Assembly: GCA_030065935.1 (NCBI GenBank)
Contig: JASJCP010000038.1
Span: 1-37,975, forward strand
DNA: 37,975 nucleotides
Source: Xenococcaceae cyanobacterium MO_167.B27
Lineage (GTDB): Bacteria; Cyanobacteriota; Cyanobacteriia; Cyanobacteriales; Xenococcaceae
Reading direction: 5' to 3'
The notes below the pieces were generated by a model that was given only the letters and a program-made list of their open reading frames with translations, had not been told where the DNA came from and did not search any database. The stretch's first letter is position 1. Every line of letters begins with the position of its first letter. The position numbers and the translations under genes were made by a program. Below are positions 15,156-24,981 of this stretch, piece by piece.

Positions 15156-18100
15156 TTATTGCCCAAAGTTCATAATTTCTAGCTCCACAGCTTTGCGATA
15201 GTAGTTACTAGCATCAGCCGTTTTGCCTTGATGGGCTAAAATATCCCCTAATCGGGAATAAAATAGATGGTTGTTGGGGTTAAGCTTGATTGCTTGATTA
15301 TATATCTGTATAGCTTCTTCTAGTTGATTGCTGTGAAATAATGCTGCTCCTAGATTCAGAATAATTTGCTCATTTTGGGGTGTATCTTCTAAAGCATTGC
15401 GGTAAAGGGAAATGCACTCATTCCAGCGATTTTGCTTCATCATAACTTCTCCCAATATCAACAAAGCTTCTGTATGGTTAGGTTGAAGCTCGATCGCCCG
15501 ATTTAGGGATATACTGGCTTCATGAATTCTACCTATTGCTACCAGAGCTTTGCCTAATCCCAAATGAATCATCGGATCGTTAGGAGTTAGTTCTAGCATT
15601 TTGCGATAGCTAGTAATATCTTGGGGATTGTCGGCGATTTTAGAGCGATAATATTGCCTAGTGTTGGCTAAGTTAGCTGTAGCTAGTTGTTGGACAGCAT
15701 GACTTAGTTTATCTTGGACATCAGGAACATCTGGCTGAAGATTAAGAGTTTGACGGTAAGCTGAAACTGCTAGCTCCCAGTTTTCTTGTCTGCTATGAAG
15801 CTCTCCTAGATAGTAATGGGATAAAGAACATTGATTGTTAAGACTAACTGCGGTTTGGAAAGCTGTTGTCGCATTTTTCCACTGTTGTAGGTTGTAAAGA
15901 GCTTTACCGAGATTGTGATGACACCAAAAATCTTGGGGTTTTAGTTGAATTGCTCTTTCATAAGCGATCGCTGCTTGGGTCCATTCTTCTTGGCGAAATA
16001 ACACATCTCCTAATTGACTCTGAATGGTAAAGTTATTTTGGTTTTCTTTCCAGAAGTTAGGATCGACTTGAATTACTTGCTGATAGTAATCTTCAGCTTC
16101 AGACCATTGTTCTAACTTACCATGAGCCACTGCCATATTGTGATAAGCCCAAACAAAATCGGGTTTTAATTCTAATACTTTTTCGTAACAACTAATTCCC
16201 TTGTCCCAAGCTTCCAAATTGAGCCAAGCATCTCCTTGATGATGATAAGCTTGCCAAAAATTCGGGTCAATTGCGATCGCTTCTTGATAACTAGCAATAG
16301 CTTCTTGATATTTTCCTTGTTGGCTTTGAACTTCCCCTAAACGAAAATGAAACTCAACATTACTAGGATGGTTTGTGATAGCTTGTTGATAGAGTTGCAC
16401 TGCTTTATCCCATTGCTGTTGTCTCATGAGCAGTTTTCCGAGAGACATATAAGGCTCTAGAATATAAGGATTAATAGAGAGTGCTTGACGATAACAGGTT
16501 TCTGCTTTGGCTAATTGTTGTTGAGCCACAAAGCGCTCCGCTAAATTGAGGTAATCTTGAATCGGAATTGTCTCTGATTGACTCATCAAGGCTTGATAGC
16601 GATATTCTGTCCCTTGTTGACTATCTCCAAGAGTTTCCAGAAGTTCTGCTAATTGAAAATAACCTGAGATAAATTGGGGATTAATCTGAATTGCTTGTTG
16701 CAAAACTGCAACTGCTTCTTCCTGACGTTGTTGAGCTATCAAATTTTGACTCCAACCAAGATAAAGCTCAGTATTATGGGGAGCAATTTTTAAAGCTTGA
16801 CGATAATTATGGGTATTAGTAGGCTCGTGTTTAATTCCTTGTAGATATGATTGCAAGGCAAAATTAAAGTCAGACTTAATTCTTTGATGTAGAGTGTAAT
16901 TTATTTTATTGGTTAACTCTGGTAATCCTGAGTTCAGCTTTTGAGCTTGAATATAAGCATGGTGAGCTTCGTCCCATTCTTGTAGAGCTACTAGAGCATC
17001 TCCTAAATTGTAATAAGACCAGTCAAAATCAGGATTAATCGTGATAGCTTCCCAGTAGGATTTAATCGCAGATTCCCACTGTTGCATTTCCTTGAGAGCA
17101 TCCCCTAAGTTGTGATGAGTCCAACTAAAGTCAGGATTTAACTCTTTAGCTTGACTATAGCTAAAGATAGCTTCTGACCACTGTTGCTGTTTGAGATAAG
17201 CATCCCCTAGATAGTGATATATGTTACTTTGGTTCGGATTGATCGCCAAGGCTTTTTGATAACAAAAAATCGCTTCATCCCATTTTTGTTTAGCAGCTAA
17301 AATACGACCGAGAGAATAATAGGATTGACTATCTTGAGGATTCTGATTTACAGCTTGACGGTAACAGGCGATCGCATATTGACTACGTTTTTGTTTGATC
17401 AGAACTTTGCCTAACTGATGATAAGCTTCCGTATAGTCTGGTTTAAATTTGATTGCTTGACGATAGCAGGTTTCCGACTTTTCTAATTCTCCTTGCTCTA
17501 AAAGATTGTTCCCCAACTCCAAATAGTCTTGAGCAGTGGCTTTTTCTGGCTCTAAACAGAAGGATTCAAACCAATATTGACTTGCTTGTGGGCTTTTTCC
17601 TGCTTTTTCTAAAACTCTGGCAAGATTACGATATACTCCTGCCAAATTCGGCTCTAGGGCGATCGCCTTCTGATAATAGCGAATGGCTTGTTTCCAGTCT
17701 TGCTTTTGACCATAGAGACTACCCAAATTAGCATTTAGCTTGGCAGAATTAGACTCTGTAATCAAGGCTGCTTTATAGTAAGCAATTTGCTGTTCAATAT
17801 TTTGATTATCCTCATTACTATTGGTTGTGATTGCAGTAGAATCTATGTCAGATACTTTGTTTTCTATAGAAGCAGTCTGCTTTTGCTTCGTCAATAGTTT
17901 AGAGCTTGAGGACTGATGGCGATCGCCTTTTTGTTCCAATTCCAAAGCGCGACGATACAATAAAGCTGCTTTTTTCCACTCTCCCTGCTGTTGGAGAGTG
18001 ACAGCCAATTTTTGATAAGGTTCAATATATAAAGGATTTAATTTAATGGCATATTCGTAACACTCAATCGCTTCTGTAATTCTTTTTTGATTTAACAGTT

Positions 18101-19088
18101 CATTGCCTACTTTATAGTGAGTTTGAGGACTAGTCTTTTCTGGCTCTATCTTCAAAGCTTGATAAGTATATTCAATAGATTTTTGATTGCGTCCTAGTTT
18201 ATACCAAACTTTAGCTAAATTACGATAAGCTCCTGCAAATTCAGGGTTAAGTTCAATAGCTTTTTGATAGTGAGTAATTGACTGTTTCCATTGCTTTTGT
18301 TGGGCATAAATACCCCCTAAATTAGCATAGACTTCTGTATAATTCTGATCATTTTCAATGGCTTGGTTATAGCATTCTATAGCTTGTGACCAGTCCCCCA
18401 ACTTTTGAAAAATATTCCCCAAAGTCTTGTATGCTTCTGCAAACTTAGGTAGTTTATCAACCACTCTTTGACAAAGAGCCAGAGCTTCTTGATACTTATT
18501 TTCTGCCAGATAATCAAGAGCTTTTTTCAGGGTTTTTTGGGCTGTTATTTCTACAGTAAGTTTTTTGGGGGATGAAGAAGTTACTTTTCTATTCCATTGA
18601 GAAGGTTCGATAAAATCAGAAAAATTCTTAACAGTAGTGGTACTATGGTGAGACTTTGGCTCGGAAGTAGCCTCAATTTCTTGATGGGGTTGGGATTGAG
18701 TTGGTAAGATAATAGCGGAATTAGCAGCTTTAACAGCCTCTAACAAACTTTCATTAGATTTCTGCTGCTTCAAGTTTTTGATAATTTCTTCTTGCGCCAG
18801 TTGTGATATGGTATTTGTTGTTTCTTCTTGACATTGAATTGCTTGATTAAAATATTTTACAGCTTCTTCTAAATTACCTTGTTGTTTCAAAGCAGCAGCC
18901 AGTCTTTGACAAGCTTCTAAACAATTTGGTTGAATTTTAATCGCTTGACGATAATAGGCTATCGCGTCTTTAATATCGTTTTTTTGCCAATACCTATCCC
19001 CAGTTTCAATATAGTAATCTAGGGTTGCATTTGTCTCGGCTAGTCTAAAATTTGATGGAGATTCCCCTGATTGTTGCGGAAGATTCAC
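15156..19088 (-). CDS. Giant tetratricopeptide-repeat protein
   Basis: A 1310-residue protein made almost wholly of about thirty TPR units of 34 residues, for example AYKTLGNIFQKLGDWSQAI and VYANLGGIYAQQKQWKQSI, with a less ordered stretch near 95-190 and linkers near 390-430. I see no signal peptide, membrane segment or catalytic domain. TPR superhelices hold protein complexes together; which complex is not readable here. In relatives such arrays often carry a glycosyltransferase or kinase domain, which is absent. Several HIP1 sites lie inside, so it is long resident in this genome. It is monocistronic: the TnpB element follows its stop closely and a small membrane-protein gene precedes it. 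Confidence 0.85.
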   Translation of the reverse strand: MNLPQQSGESPSNFRLAETNATLDYYIETGDRYWQKNDIKDAIAYYRQAIKIQPNCLEACQRLAAALKQQGNLEEAVKYFNQAIQCQEETTNTISQLAQEEIIKNLKQQKSNESLLEAVKAANSAIILPTQSQPHQEIEATSEPKSHHSTTTVKNFSDFIEPSQWNRKVTSSSPKKLTVEITAQKTLKKALDYLAENKYQEALALCQRVVDKLPKFAEAYKTLGNIFQKLGDWSQAIECYNQAIENDQNYTEVYANLGGIYAQQKQWKQSITHYQKAIELNPEFAGAYRNLAKVWYKLGRNQKSIEYTYQALKIEPEKTSPQTHYKVGNELLNQKRITEAIECYEYAIKLNPLYIEPYQKLAVTLQQQGEWKKAALLYRRALELEQKGDRHQSSSSKLLTKQKQTASIENKVSDIDSTAITTNSNEDNQNIEQQIAYYKAALITESNSAKLNANLGSLYGQKQDWKQAIRYYQKAIALEPNLAGVYRNLARVLEKAGKSPQASQYWFESFCLEPEKATAQDYLELGNNLLEQGELEKSETCYRQAIKFKPDYTEAYHQLGKVLIKQKRSQYAIACYRQAVNQNPQDSQSYYSLGRILAAKQKWDEAIFCYQKALAINPNQSNIYHYLGDAYLKQQQWSEAIFSYSQAKELNPDFSWTHHNLGDALKEMQQWESAIKSYWEAITINPDFDWSYYNLGDALVALQEWDEAHHAYIQAQKLNSGLPELTNKINYTLHQRIKSDFNFALQSYLQGIKHEPTNTHNYRQALKIAPHNTELYLGWSQNLIAQQRQEEAVAVLQQAIQINPQFISGYFQLAELLETLGDSQQGTEYRYQALMSQSETIPIQDYLNLAERFVAQQQLAKAETCYRQALSINPYILEPYMSLGKLLMRQQQWDKAVQLYQQAITNHPSNVEFHFRLGEVQSQQGKYQEAIASYQEAIAIDPNFWQAYHHQGDAWLNLEAWDKGISCYEKVLELKPDFVWAYHNMAVAHGKLEQWSEAEDYYQQVIQVDPNFWKENQNNFTIQSQLGDVLFRQEEWTQAAIAYERAIQLKPQDFWCHHNLGKALYNLQQWKNATTAFQTAVSLNNQCSLSHYYLGELHSRQENWELAVSAYRQTLNLQPDVPDVQDKLSHAVQQLATANLANTRQYYRSKIADNPQDITSYRKMLELTPNDPMIHLGLGKALVAIGRIHEASISLNRAIELQPNHTEALLILGEVMMKQNRWNECISLYRNALEDTPQNEQIILNLGAALFHSNQLEEAIQIYNQAIKLNPNNHLFYSRLGDILAHQGKTADASNYYRKAVELEIMNFGQ

Positions 19089-19176
19089 TTGTCAATGCCC
19101 TCGGTTTAATATAAAAATCTATTTATAGTAGGCTTATGCTACAGATTGTGTTTATTGGGAGAGATAATTCAATAGG

Positions 19177-19482
19177 CTAAAATTCATCTTCCAGCGATCG
19201 CAGAAACCAGGCAATTAGACCACATAACACAGCTAATCCGAGCAAAATATAGGTAATTACTCTAGCTCCTGCTATCCAACTAGCAATGATAGCCATGAGA
19301 TATGGTGTACCTAAGAGTAAACTTACAAAAATAACATTTTTCTTTGTCCAGTTAATATCTGCCCAGTTGGTTTGAATGTTACCACCTCGTCCAGGGTTTT
19401 TTAAACCGTGACTCTTATCGACAGGAGCATTAATACCCCCTCTTCTTTTCGCCCTAGATAATTGCTTTCTCTCGTTACTCAT
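19177..19482 (-). CDS. Conserved small membrane protein, function unknown
   Basis: A 101-residue protein with a basic, Gly-rich N-terminal half (RAKRRGGINAPVDKSHG) and two hydrophobic segments in the C-terminal half (VIFVSLLLGTPYLMAIIASW and ITYILLGLAVLCGLIAWFL), ending RSLEDEF. This should be a two-span membrane protein with the basic tail in the cytoplasm. I do not recognise a characterised family. It lies 88 nt upstream of the TPR gene on the same strand. Confidence 0.6.
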   Translation of the reverse strand: MSNERKQLSRAKRRGGINAPVDKSHGLKNPGRGGNIQTNWADINWTKKNVIFVSLLLGTPYLMAIIASWIAGARVITYILLGLAVLCGLIAWFLRSLEDEF

Positions 19483-19643
19483 AAGTTGTTAATTGTAAGA
19501 GTTGGAACTACTCATACTTACATAGTATCCGCAAAATTTTAGGTCTGAAAGTATAGCAGATACTAAAGAAGCTTATTTTTATAGGTAAGCCTGGGAATAC
19601 TCATTCCTTTTAAGGAATTGAGATGAGAAGGCTAGAAAAAAGA

Positions 19644-19667
19644 GTCCCTTGATGGGATATCTTTTTT
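19644..19667. terminator. Candidate weak bidirectional terminator
   Basis: A short stem TCCC / GGGA (19645-19648 and 19654-19657) is flanked by A-rich sequence on the left and a run of six T on the right, so either strand would end a stem with U residues. The stem is only 4-5 bp. It lies downstream of folD on the minus strand. Confidence 0.3.
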
Positions 19668-19777
19668 GTCATCTACAGCCTTATACTATAATTTTATTCT
19701 CTAAAGATAGTCTCCAAAGTTTTTTTCTGGACTAAAAGTGAGGGACGAATTGCAGAAGAGAGTTAAAAAAAATCGGT

Positions 19778-20659
19778 TTAAAAATTAAATTTTTGGCAAT
19801 AACTCCAATAAGTATTACTAAGTAACATCGCTACTGTCATAGGACCCACACCGCCAGGGACAGGGGTAATATAGCTAGCTACTGCTGATACTGAGTCAAA
19901 ATCTACATCTCCTACCAAACGAGAATTACCCTCTTGATCTGTGATCCGATTAATTCCCACATCAATTACTACTGCTCCAGATTTAACCATAGAAGCGGTA
20001 ATAGTTTCTGGCTTACCTACTGCTGCAACTAATATATCTGCTTCTTGACAGACTTGAGCTAAATTTTGAGTTTTAGAATGGGCTATGGTTACGGTGGCAT
20101 TTTTCTCTAGTAGCATCAATGCCAAAGGCTTCCCTACTAAAATGCTGCGCCCTACTACTACAGCTTTTTTACCCTGTAGAGGAATATTATATTCTGCCAA
20201 TAATTTCATGACTCCTGCTGGAGTACAACTGCGTAAACCAAATTCAGAGCGGACTAATTTCCCTAAATTTAGAGGATGTAACCCATCTGCATCTTTATCA
20301 GGGCGAATCTGATGGAGTAAACTAACAGCATCGAGATGCTTTGGTAGCGGTAACTGAATTAAGATGCCATCTACATTATCATCTTCATTGAGGGCAGATA
20401 TTTCTGCTGCTAATGCTTCTTGGGTGATGTTTTCTGGTAAGTGTTTACCTAAAGAAGCCATACCGATGCGATTACAGGCTTTTGCTTTATTGCGAACATA
20501 CACAGCACTAGCAGGATTATCTCCTACCATCAATACTGCAAGTCCTGGGGGACGACCGATTTTGGGTTGTAAGTCAGCTATTTTTGTTTGAAGCTCGGTT
20601 TGAATCTTCTTTGCTAGAGCTTTACCATCTAATATTATGCTGTCTTGATTTTGGTTCAT
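19778..20659 (-). CDS. folD: Methylenetetrahydrofolate dehydrogenase / cyclohydrolase
   Basis: Bifunctional cytoplasmic enzyme that interconverts 5,10-methylene-, methenyl- and 10-formyl-tetrahydrofolate, feeding purine and formyl-Met synthesis. It has 293 residues, the usual size. Motifs are [20 protein letters not shown] with the catalytic Lys, [24 protein letters not shown], the Rossmann [18 protein letters not shown] and the closing [18 protein letters not shown] chose ATG 20659, which has GGGGGA upstream and fits the family start; the frame stays open to 20725 but those 22 residues are not family-like. Divergent from the lipoprotein gene at 20790. Confidence 0.96.
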   Translation of the reverse strand: MNQNQDSIILDGKALAKKIQTELQTKIADLQPKIGRPPGLAVLMVGDNPASAVYVRNKAKACNRIGMASLGKHLPENITQEALAAEISALNEDDNVDGILIQLPLPKHLDAVSLLHQIRPDKDADGLHPLNLGKLVRSEFGLRSCTPAGVMKLLAEYNIPLQGKKAVVVGRSILVGKPLALMLLEKNATVTIAHSKTQNLAQVCQEADILVAAVGKPETITASMVKSGAVVIDVGINRITDQEGNSRLVGDVDFDSVSAVASYITPVPGGVGPMTVAMLLSNTYWSYCQKFNF

Positions 20660-20789
20660 CTTAAAATCCCCCAGATAAACTAGGATTATGTTGATTAGGT
20701 GTTGCGCCTCTATTAAATTAATCAAACAATATTAACGTTAAGCTAGAAAAGCTAGGTTTTCTTTATATTACTGGGTAAAATAGCTCAAA

Positions 20790-21191
20790 ATGTCACCACC
20801 GAATGCCAAACTTAGACTCATCAGCAATAATTTACGACAGATTGGATTGTTGATACTTCTAACTAGTAGTCTAGTTGCTTGTAGTAATCGCAACCCTATT
20901 TTAATCAAGGACATTACTCAGAAAAAACCAGGGACAGTAATTTATGTTACGGGGCAAGTAAAAGACTTAGCTCCTTTAATTAAAGATGCTGCTTACCGAC
21001 TCCAAGATGATACTGGTGGTATTTGGGTGATCACATCAGGGATTTTACCAGTGTCAGGAACACAAATTAAGGTTAAGGGTAAGATTCAACAGCAAAATAT
21101 AACAATAGCAGCAGAACAATTAAATGAGTTTTACTTGCTCGAATTAGAGCAATTACCGTCAGAATCTGACCTAAGGGCAGCCAATAATTAA
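20790..21191 (+). CDS. OB-fold lipoprotein, function unknown
   Basis: A 133-residue protein with a basic start, a hydrophobic segment and lipobox SLVAC, so it should be lipid-anchored from Cys31. The rest (about 45-115) looks like a small OB-fold: PGTVIYVTGQVKDLAPL, then YRLQDDTGGIWVITSG, then TQIKVKGKIQ. Such single OB-fold lipoproteins are common in cyanobacteria but uncharacterised. The Nudix gene follows after 20 nt on the same strand, suggesting co-transcription. Confidence 0.7.
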   Translation: MSPPNAKLRLISNNLRQIGLLILLTSSLVACSNRNPILIKDITQKKPGTVIYVTGQVKDLAPLIKDAAYRLQDDTGGIWVITSGILPVSGTQIKVKGKIQQQNITIAAEQLNEFYLLELEQLPSESDLRAANN

Positions 21192-21211
21192 CCCCATTAC
21201 ATTACTAATCT

Positions 21212-21655
21212 ATGAGTCTTAAACCTACAGTCAGTATGGCTATTCTCTATCGAGAAGGTAAATTTCTTATGCAGCTTCGAGACGATGTTCCAGGTATTCT
21301 GTATCCTGGTCACTGGGGATTATTCGGCGGTCATCTAGAATCCGATGAAACTCCTGAAGATGGTTTAGTTCGAGAAGTACAAGAAGAAATTAATTATCTG
21401 GTATCTCAACCCCAAAAGTTTCGCTGTTATGCTGATAACAGAGCAGTGCGTTATATTTTTTATGCACCTTTAACAGTAGAAACTCAGTCTTTACAACAGA
21501 TGGAAGGCTGGGATTTGGATTTAGTACCACCACAAGATATTATTAAAGGAACTTATTATTCTGATAAAGCAAAAGAGGAAAGACCTCTAGGAGATATTCA
21601 TCAGAGAATTTTGCTAGATTTTATAGAATCTGGATTAGTGGATTCTAGATATTAG
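21212..21655 (+). CDS. Nudix hydrolase
   Basis: A 147-residue hydrolase of nucleoside-diphosphate-linked compounds. The Nudix box runs from Gly40: GHLESDET, then PEDGLVREVQEEI, with the metal-binding REVQEE at 54-59. The final conserved Gly after EE-x is Asn61, a mild deviation. The start MSLKPTVSMAILYREGKFLMQ is the usual first strand. Substrate cannot be told. Probably co-transcribed with the OB-fold lipoprotein. Confidence 0.85.
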   Translation: MSLKPTVSMAILYREGKFLMQLRDDVPGILYPGHWGLFGGHLESDETPEDGLVREVQEEINYLVSQPQKFRCYADNRAVRYIFYAPLTVETQSLQQMEGWDLDLVPPQDIIKGTYYSDKAKEERPLGDIHQRILLDFIESGLVDSRY

Positions 21656-21749
21656 ACTTAAAGTTTTACCGAAATTTTCATACAGAACATTTATCATTAG
21701 GGAAGATAAGGAATATAATTTTTGTTCCATCCTACTAAATGTATTTTTT

Positions 21750-23048
21750 ATGAATCAGAATCCTAAAAGCTACAGTCTACGGGGATTAAAGTGGACTAAG
21801 TATGTTGCTACAATAATCGCAACTTCATTTTTGGTTGCTCATCCCGACTCCTCAACAAAAGCAGCCCTAGAAGATAGTCCCAAAGCCTTAGTAGATGAAG
21901 TCTGGCAAATTGTTAATAGTGAATTTGTAGATCAAGAGTTTAATCATGTAGATTGGTTAGATAAAAGACAAGAATTACTCAGTAGGGAATATACAAATCA
22001 AAAGCAAGCTTATAAAGCAATTCGTCAATCTCTCAGAGATTTGGGCGACCCCTATACTAGATTTCTAGAACCTAGAGAATTTGAAGAGCTTACTAGTCAA
22101 ACTACGGGAGAATTATCAGGAATTGGGATTCGCCTCACTATCGACAATGATACCAGCCAATTAACCGTTGTCGAACCACTGGAAAATTCTCCAGCCGAAA
22201 AAGCTGGTATTCAAGCAGGAGATAAAATCTTACAGATTAACGATAAACCTACCTCTTTGATGAGTATAGAACAAGCTTCAACAGAGATTAAAGGGGAAGT
22301 GGGGACAGAAGTAAGTCTGCAAATTTCTCGTCCTAACAAAAAAGTTTTTGATGTAACTTTGGTCAGAGAACAAATTGAATTACCCTCTGTGGGATATACC
22401 TTAAAGCAGGAAGGAAACCTGAAAGTAGGTTATATCAAATTAGATGAATTTAGTTCTCACGCAGCAGAACAAATGCAAAAAGCCATCGAAGATTTGAGCG
22501 AAAGCGATATTTCGGGATTTGTCTTAGATTTACGGGGAAATCCAGGGGGATTACTATTCTCTAGTGTGGAAATAGCCCGTATGTGGTTAGAAAAAGGGGC
22601 GATTGTTTCTACTATTGACCGTAAAGGTGGTAATCAGAAATTCTCGGCTAATGGTAGAGCTTTAACGGATCTTCCTCTGGTAGTTCTGGTTAACCGTTAC
22701 TCTGCTAGTGCTAGTGAAATTTTAGCAGGTGCTTTGAAAGAAAATAAGCGGGCTACTATCGTTGGGACTCGTACCTATGGGAAAGGTACTGTACAATCAG
22801 TTCACTCTCTTTCTGATGGTTCGGGTTTAGCTGTAACTATAGCTCGTTATTATCCCCCCAGTGGCATGGATATCAACCGTAAAGGAATTGCTCCCGATGT
22901 TCAGGTAAGTCTTTCTGCTGAACAAAGAATGAGTCTCAGAGTTAATCCTAGTCTTTTCGGTACTGGTGCAGACCCCCAATATATCCAAGCTATAAGGATT
23001 TTACAAGGAGCTTCTGTAAATCAGAATAATGCCCTGACTATTCGCTGA
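21750..23048 (+). CDS. Carboxy-terminal processing protease (S41, CtpA type)
   Basis: A 432-residue S41 serine protease. A hydrophobic leader at about 18-31 exports it. The PDZ domain is at about 120-200 (GELSGIGIRLTIDND, then AGIQAGDKILQINDKP). The catalytic domain shows LDLRGNPGGLL, Ser320 in SASASEILAGAL and Lys345 in YGKGTVQS, with the 25-residue Ser-Lys spacing of the family. In cyanobacteria CtpA removes the C-terminal tail of the photosystem II D1 precursor in the lumen; paralogues CtpB and CtpC exist, and I cannot tell which this is. Confidence 0.9.
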   Translation: MNQNPKSYSLRGLKWTKYVATIIATSFLVAHPDSSTKAALEDSPKALVDEVWQIVNSEFVDQEFNHVDWLDKRQELLSREYTNQKQAYKAIRQSLRDLGDPYTRFLEPREFEELTSQTTGELSGIGIRLTIDNDTSQLTVVEPLENSPAEKAGIQAGDKILQINDKPTSLMSIEQASTEIKGEVGTEVSLQISRPNKKVFDVTLVREQIELPSVGYTLKQEGNLKVGYIKLDEFSSHAAEQMQKAIEDLSESDISGFVLDLRGNPGGLLFSSVEIARMWLEKGAIVSTIDRKGGNQKFSANGRALTDLPLVVLVNRYSASASEILAGALKENKRATIVGTRTYGKGTVQSVHSLSDGSGLAVTIARYYPPSGMDINRKGIAPDVQVSLSAEQRMSLRVNPSLFGTGADPQYIQAIRILQGASVNQNNALTIR

Positions 23049-23162
23049 ATACTGCTTCAAAGGTGGCTTTTGTTCTAAAATGTACTCCTTCCCAAGTTGA
23101 TTGTAAATCCAGTTATCAGTTTGGGAAATCTGTAACATAGGGACAGAGCAATTAATTAACTT

Positions 23163-23918
23163 ATGAATTTATCCAACTTAGAATCAAAAGCAATCAAATT
23201 TATTGAAGAAATTGGAATTACTATTGCAGCCCAAGACTTGACACCTACTATGGTAAGTCAAGATTTCTTGAAATTTAGCGGTATTATCCCTAAAGAATGG
23301 GAATTAGCCCAAAAACCTGTGCTAAATCCTGCAATGGCTCAATTGAATTTTAAAAATGGTGTCAGTATTAATGCTCAACCTCGGAGTGTTACTTTCAATG
23401 AAGCTGTCAACAATAGAAAATTCGATCTGATTAATATTCCTAAAATTGCTGCTCAATATGTAGCCAAGCTACCCCATGCAGAGTATGTAGGATTGAGTTT
23501 TAACCCTAAAATTTTACTTCCTTTTCCCAATAAACCTGAAGCTCCCCGCAAATATATTACAGGCTCACTACTGGGTTCTGGCTCTTGGAAAAAAATCGGA
23601 AAAGCACCTGTGCAAGCAGGCTTAAACCTAATGTATTTATTAGATCATTGCCAGCTTAACATAAGCGTAGCAGAAGCTAGAGTGCAGCAACCCCAAAAGC
23701 CCGTTATGTTTGCTATTTTATTTTCGGGTAGTTTTAACTACGGCTTGGGTAATGCTAAATCTTCTCAAGAAAAGCTAGATAAATTAACCCAAGCACTGAA
23801 GTTTTGGCAAACTGATTTTAAGACTTTTCGGGAAATAGTGACAGACAAGTTTTTAGAGTCAACTCAATTTACAGATGTAGCCCAAGAAGAAAGTGTCTTC
23901 CCTACTGGCACTATGTAA
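23163..23918 (+). CDS. Conserved protein of unknown function
   Basis: A 251-residue soluble protein, no signal peptide or membrane segment. Segments such as GVSINAQPRSVTFNEAV, AKLPHAEYVGLSFNPK and PVMFAILFSGSFNYGLG suggest an alpha/beta domain that I do not recognise. It lies just upstream of rpmF on the same strand, with 56 nt between. No function is proposed. Confidence 0.55.
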   Translation: MNLSNLESKAIKFIEEIGITIAAQDLTPTMVSQDFLKFSGIIPKEWELAQKPVLNPAMAQLNFKNGVSINAQPRSVTFNEAVNNRKFDLINIPKIAAQYVAKLPHAEYVGLSFNPKILLPFPNKPEAPRKYITGSLLGSGSWKKIGKAPVQAGLNLMYLLDHCQLNISVAEARVQQPQKPVMFAILFSGSFNYGLGNAKSSQEKLDKLTQALKFWQTDFKTFREIVTDKFLESTQFTDVAQEESVFPTGTM

Positions 23919-23974
23919 TTCTCGGCTAAAGCAACTACAATAGAAAGGTTGTGTTCTTTTATTTTTAAATTAAT

Positions 23975-24151
23975 ATGGCTGTCCCCAAGAAGAAAACATC
24001 TAAATCTAAACGTAATAGTCGTAAAGCTCACTGGAAACGTAAAGCTGCTTTGGAAGCGCGAAAAGCTCTTTCTTTAGGTAAATCAGTACTAACTGGACGT
24101 TCTAGTAGTTTTGTTTATCCTCAAGATGATGAGGAAGATGATGAAGAGTAG
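23975..24151 (+). CDS. rpmF: 50S ribosomal protein L32
   Basis: A 58-residue basic ribosomal protein starting [20 protein letters not shown], the classic L32 start, with an acidic tail DDEEDDEE typical of cyanobacterial copies. It is too short to appear among long frames but is unambiguous. No Shine-Dalgarno is visible. A TACAAT at 23936-23941 could be a -10 element. A strong terminator follows at 24189. Confidence 0.95.
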   Translation: MAVPKKKTSKSKRNSRKAHWKRKAALEARKALSLGKSVLTGRSSSFVYPQDDEEDDEE

Positions 24152-24188
24152 GTTTTTGTTTTCTAGCAAAATCTAATTACTGTTGTTG

Positions 24189-24221
24189 GCTAGCTTAAAT
24201 CTCAAGCTAGCTTAATTTTTT
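24189..24221 (+). terminator. Intrinsic terminator after rpmF
   Basis: Arms GCTAGCTT (24189-24196) and AAGCTAGC (24204-24211) with a 7-nt loop are followed by TTAATTTTTT. Strong stem and T tail, 37 nt after the rpmF stop. Confidence 0.85.
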
Positions 24222-24478
24222 GAGATTCGATCGCAATTCTTCGTGGTTATTGGTTAGTGGTGAGTGGTTAGTGGGTATCCGCGCAAGGAAACCTGCGCCC
24301 TGTTAATAAAGATCTTATTAAGTTATCTTGGCAAGCTCTCATTCCACGGGTTAACCACGAGGGCTTTCTCGCTCACATTCTGTAATTTTATATCAACTTA
24401 TATCAACTTTTATGTGTCGTATCTTTACGATCTTTTATTTTGAGAACATTATAGAAAGTGAAATAGCTGAATAAAATT
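24222..24478. other. Intergenic region with short repeats
   Basis: Contains degenerate heptamer-like GGTTAGT repeats near 24245-24275 (related to those at 33653) and two copies of TATATCAACT near 24390-24412. No gene is visible. Confidence 0.4.
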
Positions 24479-24856
24479 ATGACAGTATCTAATATTGCTT
24501 ATATTCAGGAACAAGTCAGATTTACTTCTGTTGATGATTTTATCACTGTAGTGACTAATTTGTTACAGTCTCATAATTTAATTACTGTGGAGCAAAATAT
24601 TAATCACCAAACAGAAGAGAATAATTTATTCAGATATCAAGACGTGACTTTAATGGTTAGAAAGCTACGGTCAAGATTAAGTTTAACAGAAGTTATATTA
24701 TCTCTCTATTTTTATGCAGATAAAAAATCTCGTTCTCCAGAAATAATAGCCAATTCTGAAATTCAGCAAAAATGGGAAAAATTAGTAAATTTACTAGATT
24801 TTGCTTGTGAAGTTTTAGAACAAGATGATACAGATGATTATTACTTAATCTATTAA
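24479..24856 (+). CDS. Small acidic protein of unknown function
   Basis: A 125-residue soluble protein, start MTVSNIAYIQEQVRF, with alternating helix and strand pattern and an acidic end (EQDDTDDYYLIY). It resembles no family I know. No signal peptide, membrane segment or ribosome site. Codon use fits the host. Confidence 0.5.
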   Translation: MTVSNIAYIQEQVRFTSVDDFITVVTNLLQSHNLITVEQNINHQTEENNLFRYQDVTLMVRKLRSRLSLTEVILSLYFYADKKSRSPEIIANSEIQQKWEKLVNLLDFACEVLEQDDTDDYYLIY

Positions 24857-24981
24857 TGTTGAGTGATGTTTAGCCCTTGTATTGCAAGAAAAGCCTATTC
24901 CCCATCCCTATTACCTATTACCCATTGCTAAACTAAAAATTAGAGGTATTCTAACAATTAAAATTACAACAGGAATCATGC

